The notes: a model not told the origin generated them from the sequence alone. A stretch of DNA of 64,000 nt from Gilvimarinus sp. 2_MG-2023 (GCF_030547685.1 NZ_JAUOQM010000048.1:348998-412997); one strand, 5' to 3'. Counted from the stretch's first letter, positions 17,673 through 27,164 are shown. Numbers and translations are program-made.

Positions 17673-18806
17673 TCAGGTGTAAAACTGCTCTATTGTTCCA
17701 GTGAGTAACTGGCGATACCCCTGCGCTAGATATCCCCAGCTTAGATGAGAAAGGTCGGGGGCATCTGCCAGCCTACCGCTGACATACTCATTAAGCCTGG
17801 CCCTTAGTTGGTCCGCCAAGGTTTGACTATCGCGCTCTAAATTACCCGTTACCGGATAACAAAAGTCTTCCCCTAGTATTTCTGGATACACTTGATGCCT
17901 CGGCAATAACGGACTACACCCTAAAGCTACAGCCTCTAATACCGATAGGCCCTGAAAATCGTGATCGGCTGTCGAAAGGACAATGTCGGATTGTTGCAAA
18001 ATATTCATGTATTGTTTATGACTTTCTATATACCCTAACTCTCCCAAGCAATGATAAGACTCTAACAGCGATTTTATCTTGTCGAAAACCGCAGGTTTTT
18101 GGCGAAACTGCTGGCCGATTAAATGCAATTGGAACGCTGGATGGGGATTATCATCACTCAATAAATGTTGCAGAGCCCGATACAAAAGTTCAGGGTTTTT
18201 GTCGTATTCCCACCGATGATTCCAAACGATTTTTGCAGGCATCGAAAGTGCCGTTTTTTTTGACTTAACACACTGGTTAAACAAATTATTTTCCAAGGGC
18301 ACAGGCAATACCTGACTTTTTGCTCGGACGGATTCCACTAACGTAAGGTCAACTCCGTCGGGTAGCTTTTTTAACAACTTGTGAGCACCGGCCAAAAACC
18401 CTTGGCGATTGAATTCAGAATTAAACACGACGCGATCAGCACAAATGCTGCTATAGAGAGTGACTATCTGCGGTTCAATGGAGGAGTGCTGCTGGTGATT
18501 GGTAGGATAATCAAACTGATTTTCATGACAGTATAAAATGGTGGGTAATTTTGCCAACTTCGGCACCATGCCGCGCAGGCTCGATAAATCCACCATCGAG
18601 GTACAAATCAACAAATCATATTCAGCCTCTAGGGCAGCCGTTTTCAAGCTAGCAAAAGTCAGACTACTGCCGCGTATACGCCAACTAAAAAAGCGCGGGG
18701 CCAAGGCTAACTGGGTAAACTCACACTCGGGCAGATACTCCGCCAGTGCCTGCCGCCAACGTTTATGACTGGCGGCATCGTAACCGGAGAGCAATAAAAC
18801 CCGCAT
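17673..18806 (-). CDS. tRNA-queuosine alpha-mannosyltransferase-like glycosyltransferase (DUF3524/QTMAN family)
   Basis: GT-B glycosyltransferase related to human GTDC1/QTMAN, which mannosylates queuosine in tRNA-Asp. The N-terminal DUF3524 domain shows the family motifs S-G-Y-D-A-A-S-H-K-R-W (7-17), Y-C-H-E-N-Q-F-D-Y-P (92-101) and V-F-N-S-E-F-N (127-133). The GT1 C-terminal domain has W-N-H-R-W-E-Y-D-K-N-P (195-205) and, near 285, L-E-A-V-A-L-G-C-S-P-L-L-P. The 377 residues are full length. The start lies only two bases after the apeB stop, so the two are coupled. Family assignment is strong; the substrate in bacteria is inference. Confidence 0.8.
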   Translation of the reverse strand: MRVLLLSGYDAASHKRWRQALAEYLPECEFTQLALAPRFFSWRIRGSSLTFASLKTAALEAEYDLLICTSMVDLSSLRGMVPKLAKLPTILYCHENQFDYPTNHQQHSSIEPQIVTLYSSICADRVVFNSEFNRQGFLAGAHKLLKKLPDGVDLTLVESVRAKSQVLPVPLENNLFNQCVKSKKTALSMPAKIVWNHRWEYDKNPELLYRALQHLLSDDNPHPAFQLHLIGQQFRQKPAVFDKIKSLLESYHCLGELGYIESHKQYMNILQQSDIVLSTADHDFQGLSVLEAVALGCSPLLPRHQVYPEILGEDFCYPVTGNLERDSQTLADQLRARLNEYVSGRLADAPDLSHLSWGYLAQGYRQLLTGTIEQFYT

Positions 18807-18808
18807 TG

Positions 18809-20125
18809 TTAATCCAGTTTACCCGGGGCTGCCACTTGCTTAAAATATAACGTCGCCACTTGCGATAAAGCGTAAGCATCCTCCGCCCCGGCCAACTCCC
18901 GAATAGAATGCATGGCAAAGGTTGGCACGCCGATATCCAGTGTTTTCACACCCACCTCAGCTGAGGTGATGGGGCCAATAGTACTGCCGCATTCCATATC
19001 GGAGCGCGACACAAAACTCTGCACGGGTACATCAACCTGCTTACAGAGCAACTTGAATAGCGCCGCGGTTTCACTGGTCGTGGCGTAGCGCTGATTAGCA
19101 TTTACTTTGATAACCGGCCCAGCGTTTAACAGCGGACCGTGACCTGAATCGTGCTTGTCTTGATAGTTGGGGTGCAAGCCGTGTGCGTTATCCGCCGACA
19201 GCATCAGAGAGATATCCAAGGTGCGCAGCCTTAACTCCGTATCGGGAATAACTCGCTGTAAAAAGTGCTCCAACATCGGGCCTTTGGCGCCACAGGCAGA
19301 GGCGCTGCCCACTTCCTCGTGATCGGTACACACCAGCAGGCACGACTCCGATGAATCCGACTGCAACAGTGCTTCAAGCCCAACATAACAGCTGAGCAAA
19401 TTATCCAGGCGGGCGCTGGCAATAAATTCTTCTTTAAAACCAACAACCGCTGGCGCCTGTGTGTCGTAGAGCGACAACTCAAAATCGAGAATGCTTTCTA
19501 CTTTGAGAGCGGGGTACTGCTGATTTATTTGACTAGTCAACAGCTCGTGCCACGACTTAGGCTTTTTTTCGGCCAACATCAATATGGGCAGCATTTCTTT
19601 TTGTGGATTGACGGTTTTATTACGATTGGCCTCTCGATCCAGATGTATGGCAATACTGGGTAAACAGGCGATGGGCCGGTCAAAATTAACCAAACAGCTG
19701 GCCGGCAGAGCCGAATCGCCTTTATAAGTTACCCGGCCCGCAATCGACAGGTCGCGATCAAACCAAGTGTTAAGTAACACTCCGCCATAGGTTTCAACCG
19801 CCAACTGCGAATAGCCGGCATTGACGCTATAAGCATTAGGTTTGAGCTTTAAACACGGGCTGTCGGTATGTGCCCCAAACATACGAATACCACTTTGCTC
19901 CAGTGGCGATTCTCCGTACTTAAAAGCAATAATCGACGAGTCGTTGCGGGTAACAAAGTATCCCTGCCCCTTTTGCAACGACCAAGAGTCATTTTCTTTT
20001 AAGGCGATAAAACCCGCCTCGCTTAAGCGCCTGGCAATGTTCTGCGTTGCGTGGAACGCCGTGGGCGATGCCGCCAAAAAATCGATCAGTCGTTGATTAA
20101 AGTGCTGCACTTCGGTTTTTTGCAT
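18809..20125 (-). CDS. apeB: M18 family aminopeptidase ApeB
   Basis: Cytoplasmic zinc aminopeptidase of the aspartyl-aminopeptidase (M18) family, forming dodecameric tetrahedra in known members. Metal-site motifs are visible: G-A-H-T-D-S-P (H86), A-S-A-R-L-D-N, T-D-H-E-E-V-G-S, S-A-D-N-A-H-G near 310, and the late M-E-C-G-S-T-I-G-P-I. The 438 residues are typical. It lies 21 bases after tsaB and two bases before the glycosyltransferase gene, so the three probably share a transcript. Confidence 0.95.
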   Translation of the reverse strand: MQKTEVQHFNQRLIDFLAASPTAFHATQNIARRLSEAGFIALKENDSWSLQKGQGYFVTRNDSSIIAFKYGESPLEQSGIRMFGAHTDSPCLKLKPNAYSVNAGYSQLAVETYGGVLLNTWFDRDLSIAGRVTYKGDSALPASCLVNFDRPIACLPSIAIHLDREANRNKTVNPQKEMLPILMLAEKKPKSWHELLTSQINQQYPALKVESILDFELSLYDTQAPAVVGFKEEFIASARLDNLLSCYVGLEALLQSDSSESCLLVCTDHEEVGSASACGAKGPMLEHFLQRVIPDTELRLRTLDISLMLSADNAHGLHPNYQDKHDSGHGPLLNAGPVIKVNANQRYATTSETAALFKLLCKQVDVPVQSFVSRSDMECGSTIGPITSAEVGVKTLDIGVPTFAMHSIRELAGAEDAYALSQVATLYFKQVAAPGKLD

Positions 20126-20146
20126 GGCAGATATCTCTATATTGAA

Positions 20147-20842
20147 TTAGGTGCGGATTCTTTCGCGCTTTTTCCAGGTTACAGTATCGCGAATATAATT
20201 GGGCTCCACGGCCATTACATCCTGAGTTTGACCACGGCCCCAGGCACTAACGGCCAGTTTCGCAACAGCGGATGCTCGCGGCCCAATTGTGGCATTAAAG
20301 TCGCTTACATACGCCGCCATGGTATCCACTGTAAAGCCCTGCCCTACCCCTATGGATTGATCCCGGTTAAACCCGGCTGGCAGTGACACGCTTGCCGGGG
20401 CAGACACTGCCGGAGGCGATTGGATAGCCAGAGCTGACTGCGAAGGATCAAACTGAAACACCGCGTAATACACCTCCCCCATTCGCGCATCCAGAGCACT
20501 TAAAACGCTCTGCTCTGGGGCAGCTTCACAGGTGGTCAGTGCTTGGGCCTGCAGAGTACAAACGGGAATAACCGGAATATTACTCGCAAAGGCCAGCCCC
20601 TGCACAATCCCCATGCCGATACGGATACCGGTAAAGGAACCCGGGCCTGCGGAAAAGGCAATGGCGTCAAGATCAGACAAGGCCACACCGTGTTCGGTCA
20701 GCATCGCATGAACCATCGGCAGAACACGCTTGGTATGGCTTTTAGCGGCCATTTCAAATGTTTCTACACACTCGCCAGTAGGGAGCATTAAGGCAACGGA
20801 GCAGGCTTCGGATGAGGTATCGAGGGCAAGAATTGTAGGCAT
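20147..20842 (-). CDS. tsaB: tRNA threonylcarbamoyladenosine synthesis protein TsaB
   Basis: Partner of TsaD and TsaE in making t6A at position 37 of ANN-reading tRNAs. It has the ASKHA fold start I-L-A-L-D-T-S-S-E-A-C-S and the G-P-G-S-F-T-G-I-R-I-G motif near 66-76 that contacts TsaD. I chose the ATG at 20842 (231 residues, the usual length) by homology; a longer frame opens 19 codons earlier, but family members begin here. No good Shine-Dalgarno is seen. The tsaB-adk neighbourhood is also found in Pseudomonas. Confidence 0.93.
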   Translation of the reverse strand: MPTILALDTSSEACSVALMLPTGECVETFEMAAKSHTKRVLPMVHAMLTEHGVALSDLDAIAFSAGPGSFTGIRIGMGIVQGLAFASNIPVIPVCTLQAQALTTCEAAPEQSVLSALDARMGEVYYAVFQFDPSQSALAIQSPPAVSAPASVSLPAGFNRDQSIGVGQGFTVDTMAAYVSDFNATIGPRASAVAKLAVSAWGRGQTQDVMAVEPNYIRDTVTWKKRERIRT

Positions 20843-20958
20843 AGGATAACTACTGGCTGGACAAAACAACATTTTGCCAGATACAGCGGTTCCGACCAAG
20901 AGCCATGATGAATATATTAGACCAGTGTCGAGAGCGACTCAGCCGGTACAAAATACAA

Positions 20959-20982
20959 CAACCCCGGCTTAGACCGGGGTTG
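20959..20982 (-). terminator. Intrinsic terminator after the histone-like gene
   Basis: Perfect 9-bp arms CAACCCCGG / CCGGGGTTG with a 6-base loop, followed on the minus strand by TTGTATTTTG. It lies 18 bases past the stop of the Lys/Ala-rich gene and separates it from tsaB. Confidence 0.8.
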
Positions 20983-21000
20983 CGAGTGACATAATGGCAA

Positions 21001-21696
21001 TTATGATTTTGAGGCTGAACGTGTCGAGCGCGCTTTGGCTTTGCGCTTTGTGCCAGATTTACGACTGGCCGCTTTAGCCTTGGCCGCTTCTTTTTTCTCA
21101 ATAGCGCGAACCTTGGCCCTAGCTTTCTTTTCCGCCGCTTTTGCTTTGGCATCCAGCTTTTTAGCCGCTGCAGTCACTTTTTTAGCATCGGCACTGGCTC
21201 GCACTCGCTTCCATTTGGCCTCAAAGGCCGCCTTAGCTTTGTCTAAATCAGATGCCGCTGCATGAGTAAGCTTTTCTTGTAGCGCACTGATTTTCTCTTT
21301 GCTGGCGTCTTCCACAGCTTTAACTGCCGCGTAAGCCTTGGCTTTAGCCAAAGCTGATTTTTGTTCAGCCAATTTAGCACGAAGATTTTTAGCTTTATCC
21401 GAGGCTTTACTGGCAGCATTCGCTGCTGACTTAGCCGCGCGTGCATCAACCGCTTTTTTGCTTTTAGCCGCTTTGGCTTTTGCCGCTCGAGCTTTTTTAC
21501 GAGCAGCCGCTAATGTTTTGACCTGCTCATTAACCAGGGACTGTGTTTTATCAACAGCGATTTGTGCCTTGGCAACACGCGGATCAACTGGCGTACTCGC
21601 AGTGCGTTTTGAAGCCTTATGTTTAGTGGATGGTCGTGCAACGGATTTTCGTTTGGCAACCGCCTTTCGCGGTGTTTTTTTTGCAACTTTAGCCAT
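21001..21696 (-). CDS. Lys/Ala-rich histone H1-like (AlgP-like) protein
   Basis: A 231-residue protein made almost only of Lys, Ala, Arg and Ser, with a basic N-terminus (K-K-T-P-R-K-A-V-A-K), a long predicted coiled-coil helix (about 40-190) and a basic C-terminal tail. It resembles histone H1-like and AlgP-type DNA-binding proteins of Pseudomonas but lacks clear KPAA repeats. Likely role: nucleic-acid binding and nucleoid organisation; this is inferred from composition only. It has its own terminator. The low-complexity composition creates long reading frames on the opposite strand that are not genes. Confidence 0.75.
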   Translation of the reverse strand: MAKVAKKTPRKAVAKRKSVARPSTKHKASKRTASTPVDPRVAKAQIAVDKTQSLVNEQVKTLAAARKKARAAKAKAAKSKKAVDARAAKSAANAASKASDKAKNLRAKLAEQKSALAKAKAYAAVKAVEDASKEKISALQEKLTHAAASDLDKAKAAFEAKWKRVRASADAKKVTAAAKKLDAKAKAAEKKARAKVRAIEKKEAAKAKAASRKSGTKRKAKARSTRSASKS

Positions 21697-21860
21697 AACT
21701 TCTCTCCTTAACTCTTTTTAATTCATGCGCCTTAATTGTTTACATGCACTAGGTAAGTAGCACAGTGTCAATATATTTAATAAATACTCAACTTGCACGT
21801 TTTTAAGACAAATTAAACATTAATTCTACAATTTTTTTAAAAAATGATAAAAAAAACATA

Positions 21861-21885
21861 AAAAAAAGGCCCCGTAGGGCCTTTT
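21861..21885 (-). terminator. Intrinsic terminator of adk
   Basis: Perfect arms AAAAGGCCC / GGGCCTTTT with a 4-base loop, followed on the minus strand by a run of T (AGGCCCC...CCTTTTTTT). It starts 19 bases after the adk stop. Confidence 0.9.
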
Positions 21886-21903
21886 AACGAAATCTGTTGT
21901 CGA

Positions 21904-22605
<702 letters not shown>

Positions 22606-22764
22606 CTAAAAAGCGCTGCTTGCAAAAAGCGGTTACAATACACGCGTACCTCCACAATCACAAGGTACCCGCTCATTTTGACGGTATCCTTTTGATTTTA
22701 AAATACTTTTTGCTATGGTTAGAGATAAACAAGCTTACATTTACGCACCAAAGAGGCTATCTAA

Positions 22765-23106
22765 ATGGACAAGAAACCTTGTGAACTGCTAGCACACTGG
22801 GAAAAAAGCGCAAAAGGACAGCTGACTCAGAATCAATATGCCGTTCGATTACCCATCATCGAAGCGGCCAAGTTAGAGGCTCTGGCACAGATGTACCCTA
22901 GATTGACTGTGGAGCAGTTAATCAGTGACTTACTGTCGGCGGCGCTGCACGAGGTGGAGGAATCAATGCCTTATGTGAAAGGCTCTGAGGTGGTTGCTAA
23001 GGACGAGTTTGGCGATGAAGTCTACGCCGATGAAGGCCTGACCCCAAAGTTCCAGCAACTCAGTCAGAATAAGTTGCAAGAGCTTAAAGAGCCCCAATCC
23101 GACTAG
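22765..23106 (+). CDS. Small conserved protein with a ribbon-helix-helix-like core, function unknown
   Basis: A 113-residue protein I cannot name. Residues 24-68 read as a short beta strand (Q-Y-A-V-R-L-P), then a helix (E-A-A-K-L-E-A-L-A-Q-M-Y) and a second helix (V-E-Q-L-I-S-D-L-L-S-A-A-L), the layout of ribbon-helix-helix DNA-binding proteins. The C-terminal third is acidic. An AGAGG ribosome site precedes the ATG. A weak promoter-like pair (TTGATT near 22692, TATGGT near 22714) lies upstream. Its 3' end overlaps the shikimate-kinase-like gene on the other strand by 4 bases. Confidence 0.75.
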   Translation: MDKKPCELLAHWEKSAKGQLTQNQYAVRLPIIEAAKLEALAQMYPRLTVEQLISDLLSAALHEVEESMPYVKGSEVVAKDEFGDEVYADEGLTPKFQQLSQNKLQELKEPQSD

Positions 23107-23636
23107 GCGTCAACCTCGGCGTATTGTTCGGCCTCGTGAAAAATAATTTCGCGCACGATCTCTATCGGGGTTTTATCTAAGCACTGAATCGTGATATCGG
23201 CTGCGGCTTGATACAGTGGCACACGCTCTTGATAAACCTCGGCAAATGTCTGCCCATTGGGACGGGCAATGCCTCGGGTATTCATGTTGTGGATGCGCGG
23301 TTCAAGTGACGCCAAGGGCAGATCCAGAAAAATAATCTGCCCGGACTTTGCCAAATGCTCCATAGCCTCAGCACCATATATTGCACTGCCGCCAGTTGAG
23401 ACAACATGCCCATCAACCTCCAACGTGAGAATGGTGGCCTCTTCCAACTCTCTCAGGTGTTGATAGCCATTCTCTAGCACGATGTCATGCAAGGTTTTCT
23501 GTGTATGAGTTTGTATCAATAAATCAGTATCGATAAATTCCTTGGCCAACTCTTTGGCTAAGAGCACACCCACTGTACTTTTCCCTACACCGGGCATGCC
23601 GATCAAAACAATGCTCTTATCTCGTGTACCGCTCAC
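23103..23636 (-). CDS. Shikimate kinase family protein (AroK/AroL-like)
   Basis: P-loop kinase with the shikimate kinase layout. Walker A is G-M-P-G-V-G-K-S-T (13-21), the acidic F-I-D-T-D-L element near 34-39 contacts Mg and substrate, and an H-L-R-E-L-E element near 60 corresponds to the shikimate-binding arginine. S-T-G-G-S-A near 80 replaces the usual G-G-G, and the lid has E-R-V-P-L-Y. At 177 residues it matches the family. In related genomes the main aroK sits with aroB and the pilMNOPQ genes, so this may be a second copy. The true substrate cannot be fixed from sequence alone. Confidence 0.8.
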   Translation of the reverse strand: MSGTRDKSIVLIGMPGVGKSTVGVLLAKELAKEFIDTDLLIQTHTQKTLHDIVLENGYQHLRELEEATILTLEVDGHVVSTGGSAIYGAEAMEHLAKSGQIIFLDLPLASLEPRIHNMNTRGIARPNGQTFAEVYQERVPLYQAAADITIQCLDKTPIEIVREIIFHEAEQYAEVDA

Positions 23637-23670
23637 GATATCTCCTAGCCTTTGTGGAAGTTAATATTGC

Positions 23671-25314
23671 TTATACCTTAAAACTTCCTACCAGTTCACG
23701 CAAATCATCAGATAACTGATTGAGATTACGGCTGGCCTCGGCCGTTTTGCCAGAACCTTCGGAGGTATCCAGGGCTAGCTGGTTAATCTCCACTAAATTT
23801 TTATCAATTTCCGCTGTAACAGAACTTTGCTCTTCTGCCGCGGTAGCAATCTGAATGGCCATATTGGTGATAGAGCCCACTGCGTCATTAATATTAGCCA
23901 GTGACTCTCCCCCTTCATTGGCGGCCTGTACTGCCTCACCGGTCATATCATTGGACAAATTCATTGCCTCCACAGCACTTTGCACCCCGTTTTGCAGTTG
24001 CACCAGCATTTGTTGAATATCTTCCGTGGACTGTTGAGTTCTACTGGCGAGTGTCCGCACCTCATCGGCTACTACCGCGAAGCCACGACCTTGTTCACCC
24101 GCCCGTGCAGCTTCAATGGCGGCATTGAGAGCCAATAGGTTGGTTTGCTCGGCCACACCTTTGATCACGTCAATCACAGAGTTAACGTTTTTAGCCTCTT
24201 CATCAAGGCGCGTCATTACCTGAGCGGTGTCATTAATGCGATTAGAAAGCTCTTGTACGCGGTCCACTGCAACTCGTATACGCTCTTGGCCATTGCTGGT
24301 GACTTCGGCGGCATTTTTAGAACTGTCAGCAGTATCATTGGTATTTTGAGCCACTTCTTGAATCGCCACGGTCAATTCATTCACTGCCGCAACCACCATA
24401 GTAATAGCCTGAACTTGTTCATCGGCTGCTTGTTGACTTTGCGCGGATACGGCCTGCATGTCGTTGGCAGACAACGCGACGTCTTCTGTGGTGGAGCGTA
24501 TTCGGCCGATTAAGTTTTGCAGCTTTTCCATAAAGCGATTGACGTGCCCCGAAAGCTCACCCAGCTCATCGCGGCTATCCACATCGATACGAATAGTCAG
24601 GTCGCCATCGCCCTCGGCAATATTTTGAATACGATCCCCGATGGCCTTAATGGGCCGAATGACCATAATAGGTAACAAAATAGCAGCCAAAATAGCGACC
24701 AAGGTGCACACAATAGCAATGGTCATCAATTGACCTGTTATCGAATTGGCCTCATTGTTAATTCGCTCTTGAAACTCACTTACGTGTTGCAGGCGTCGCT
24801 CCCCCACCACATCCATAAAAGTGCGCACAGCATCAAATAACTCATAACTTCTTTCGAAGCCCTCAAGCTCAATACCGTCTACCGCATTAGGGTCACCATA
24901 GGCAGCTTGATCGACTAGGTTCGAACTATATTGATACCAAGCATCATATAAACCTAAAAACTGTCGTTTCTCGTCATCGGTCGCGCTATTGGAAATGGAC
25001 AGCGATTGCAAAAATCGCTGCTTTGCCTGCTCGGCATTATCTTTGTGTTCTGCCTTTAAGGCGCTCACCCCGACATCGACCACACCGCTGACAAAGATAG
25101 TGCGCTCGGCTGTTAATGCCTGATACAAATCCCGGTCGGCCTGCAAAATCAGTTGGATTTCCTGTAAGTTGATGTCGGCTATGGTATCGGCGTTATCGGC
25201 CAGAGTGCGGGAGGAGAAAATCGAGTAGATACTGGAGTATAAAAACAACAAAACCAATATCATAAGGGGGAGAGAGAGCTTCCAGCGAAAGCTCATATTG
25301 TTATACCAACTCAT
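23671..25314 (-). CDS. Methyl-accepting chemotaxis protein
   Basis: Transmembrane chemoreceptor. TM1 (about 9-30), a roughly 165-residue periplasmic helical ligand domain of four-helix-bundle type, TM2 (about 195-217), HAMP (about 218-270), then the signalling coiled coil with the conserved tip [15 protein letters not shown] near 385. No PAS domain is present and no C-terminal CheR-docking pentapeptide is seen. I use the ATG at 25314 (547 residues), since GAGG is too close to the TTG at 25323. A sigma28 promoter lies about 90 bases upstream, tying it to the flagellar regulon. Confidence 0.94.
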   Translation of the reverse strand: MSWYNNMSFRWKLSLPLMILVLLFLYSSIYSIFSSRTLADNADTIADINLQEIQLILQADRDLYQALTAERTIFVSGVVDVGVSALKAEHKDNAEQAKQRFLQSLSISNSATDDEKRQFLGLYDAWYQYSSNLVDQAAYGDPNAVDGIELEGFERSYELFDAVRTFMDVVGERRLQHVSEFQERINNEANSITGQLMTIAIVCTLVAILAAILLPIMVIRPIKAIGDRIQNIAEGDGDLTIRIDVDSRDELGELSGHVNRFMEKLQNLIGRIRSTTEDVALSANDMQAVSAQSQQAADEQVQAITMVVAAVNELTVAIQEVAQNTNDTADSSKNAAEVTSNGQERIRVAVDRVQELSNRINDTAQVMTRLDEEAKNVNSVIDVIKGVAEQTNLLALNAAIEAARAGEQGRGFAVVADEVRTLASRTQQSTEDIQQMLVQLQNGVQSAVEAMNLSNDMTGEAVQAANEGGESLANINDAVGSITNMAIQIATAAEEQSSVTAEIDKNLVEINQLALDTSEGSGKTAEASRNLNQLSDDLRELVGSFKV

Positions 25315-25401
25315 TGCGGCCAAGCCTCACTAAAGTCATTATGTTTTTAAATCAGTGTAGTACACCAATCAGCGGTTATCCTTACTACCGCCGTTCTTAT
25401 A

Positions 25402-25428
25402 CTATCGGCCCAGCTGATTAAATCTTGA
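25402..25428 (-). promoter_or_regulatory. Sigma28 (FliA) promoter of the chemoreceptor gene
   Basis: On the minus strand TCAAGATT, exactly 11 bases, then GCCGATAG. This matches the FliA -10 element at 7 of 8 positions and the -35 element at 6 of 8. The predicted start is near 25394, about 80 bases before the receptor ATG. Confidence 0.75.
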
Positions 25429-25448
25429 GTGTTGGTTCGTCCCTGTTC

Positions 25449-27164
25449 TTAATGATGCAGCTTTAAACTCACTTTGGTGACTTTCGCATCTTGCATATTG
25501 AGCACAATAAATTCCACATGGCCTAAATCCACCCGGTCCCCTACCACGGGCTTCTTATAACGGCTGTAAATATAGCGACCGATGCTCCAATTGGCCATAT
25601 GCTCAGGCACCTCAAACCCATAAACCTCGCTTAAATCCCGTAACTTGGCCCGTGGAGACACCACAAACTCACCAAAGAAGGCTTGTGCCGTTAAGCGATC
25701 TGGCTCTGGCTCACCGACTAACCATTTATCCAACCCTGGTAGGGCCACCACTGCTGCCAGAAGATACACATGATCACCCACGGCTAGCTGACAGCCTTCT
25801 AGCTCTCTAACCGGCTCGCTGTCGCGTAATACGCAAATGACCTGAGCATCAAGATTAGTGGGTAATCGGTCCAAGCCGGAACGAATGGCAGGTGAATCTT
25901 CCAAAAGCTTGTAACCGACAAACTCATAATCAGCTTGACCAGGCACACCAAGCTCAACCCTTTGCACTCGTGAGCTACTGGTGGGCACCTCGACTTTTAA
26001 CCAACGGGCCAGCGGCGCTACCGTCCAGCCCTGTAAGACCAGCGAGACAATCACGATAAAAAAAGCGATATTGAAAAAGAATGGCCAGTGTTCCAGCCCC
26101 GCCACCCAGGGAAACATTGCCAGCACGATAGGAACTGCTCCGCGCAGCCCCACCCAGGAGATAAATAAGCTTTCACGCCAGGAAAACTGGAAGGGAATAA
26201 GCGAAACGGTCACTGCAATAGGACGCGCTACTAGAATCAGTAACAACCCGATAAGAAACCCGCTGGGGGCATAACTGATCAGCTCGGATGGCGTCACTAA
26301 CAAACCGAGCATTAAAAACAGACTGATTTGAGCCAGCCAGGCGATACCATCGTGAAAGCGCTGAATATTGTAAAGCCCACGGGACACACGATTACCCACC
26401 ATAAGGCCGGCCATGTAGACGGCCAAAAAGCCACTGGACTGAACAACCGCAGCTAAGCCGAAGATCGACAGCCCGCCAAATAGAGCCAATAGAGGATACA
26501 AACCGGGGCTTAATTCAAGCTTTGTAACGCCCCAGGCCAGTACGCGCCCACCAACAATACCTACTAAAGCACCAACCCCCATCTGCCAAAAGAAGGTTAG
26601 CCCCATAGCCCAATCCAGCCCTGTGCCCCCCATGCGAATGAATTCGACCATGGTAATGGTCAAAAAAATCGCCATAGGGTCATTTAAACCCGATTCTATC
26701 TCTAGTGTGGCTCCAACACGGGCCTTCAAGGCCAATCCCTGCATATTGAGCACGGAAAATACCGCCGCCGCATCGGTTGAGCCGACAATCGCACCGACCA
26801 GCATACCCTCGGCCCACGACAAATCCAAAAGCCAAGCAACCAGAGCACCACAAATACCGGCGGTTATCACAACCCCCACAGAGGCCAAGACCAGCGCCGG
26901 GCGTAGACCCACACGAAAATTGTGGATATCCGTCCTCAAGCCACCATCGAACAGAATCACCGCCAGCGCCAAAGTACCCAGAAACAGCGCTGACTGGACA
27001 TCATCGTAAGCTATACCGCCTAGGCCCTCTTCACCGCCCAGCATGCCGACCAGTAAAAACACCAACAACAGAGGCATCCCCACTCGGGGCGATAGCGCGC
27101 TGGCCAAAATGCTGATCAGAAAAAGAACAGCGCCTAGTAATATCAATTGATTTAGTAAATCCAT
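25449..27164 (-). CDS. Potassium/proton antiporter, CvrA/NhaP2 type (CPA1)
   Basis: Inner-membrane monovalent cation/proton antiporter. Residues 1-395 hold about 12-13 hydrophobic segments with CPA1 motifs: L-F-D-G-G-L-R-T near 71, the pore region G-S-T-D-A-A-A-V-F-S near 128, and E-S-G-L-N-D-P near 158, whose acidic residues carry ions in the family. A cytoplasmic TrkA-C-like domain (about 400-480) and a CorC/HlyC-like C-terminal domain follow, as in NhaP2/CvrA. The 571 residues match. K+ specificity is inferred from the family. It diverges from the RNase II gene. Confidence 0.9.
   Translation of the reverse strand: MDLLNQLILLGAVLFLISILASALSPRVGMPLLLVFLLVGMLGGEEGLGGIAYDDVQSALFLGTLALAVILFDGGLRTDIHNFRVGLRPALVLASVGVVITAGICGALVAWLLDLSWAEGMLVGAIVGSTDAAAVFSVLNMQGLALKARVGATLEIESGLNDPMAIFLTITMVEFIRMGGTGLDWAMGLTFFWQMGVGALVGIVGGRVLAWGVTKLELSPGLYPLLALFGGLSIFGLAAVVQSSGFLAVYMAGLMVGNRVSRGLYNIQRFHDGIAWLAQISLFLMLGLLVTPSELISYAPSGFLIGLLLILVARPIAVTVSLIPFQFSWRESLFISWVGLRGAVPIVLAMFPWVAGLEHWPFFFNIAFFIVIVSLVLQGWTVAPLARWLKVEVPTSSSRVQRVELGVPGQADYEFVGYKLLEDSPAIRSGLDRLPTNLDAQVICVLRDSEPVRELEGCQLAVGDHVYLLAAVVALPGLDKWLVGEPEPDRLTAQAFFGEFVVSPRAKLRDLSEVYGFEVPEHMANWSIGRYIYSRYKKPVVGDRVDLGHVEFIVLNMQDAKVTKVSLKLHH

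Noticed and set aside
20843-20899. N-terminal extension of TsaB by 19 codons
   Set aside because: Family members start at M-P-T-I-L-A-L-D-T-S; the extension has no ribosome site and no conservation that I can see.
21338-21721. 127-codon open frame opposite the Lys/Ala-rich gene
   Set aside because: Low-complexity Lys/Ala codons on one strand give Leu/Ala/Phe-rich frames on the other; it is a composition artefact.
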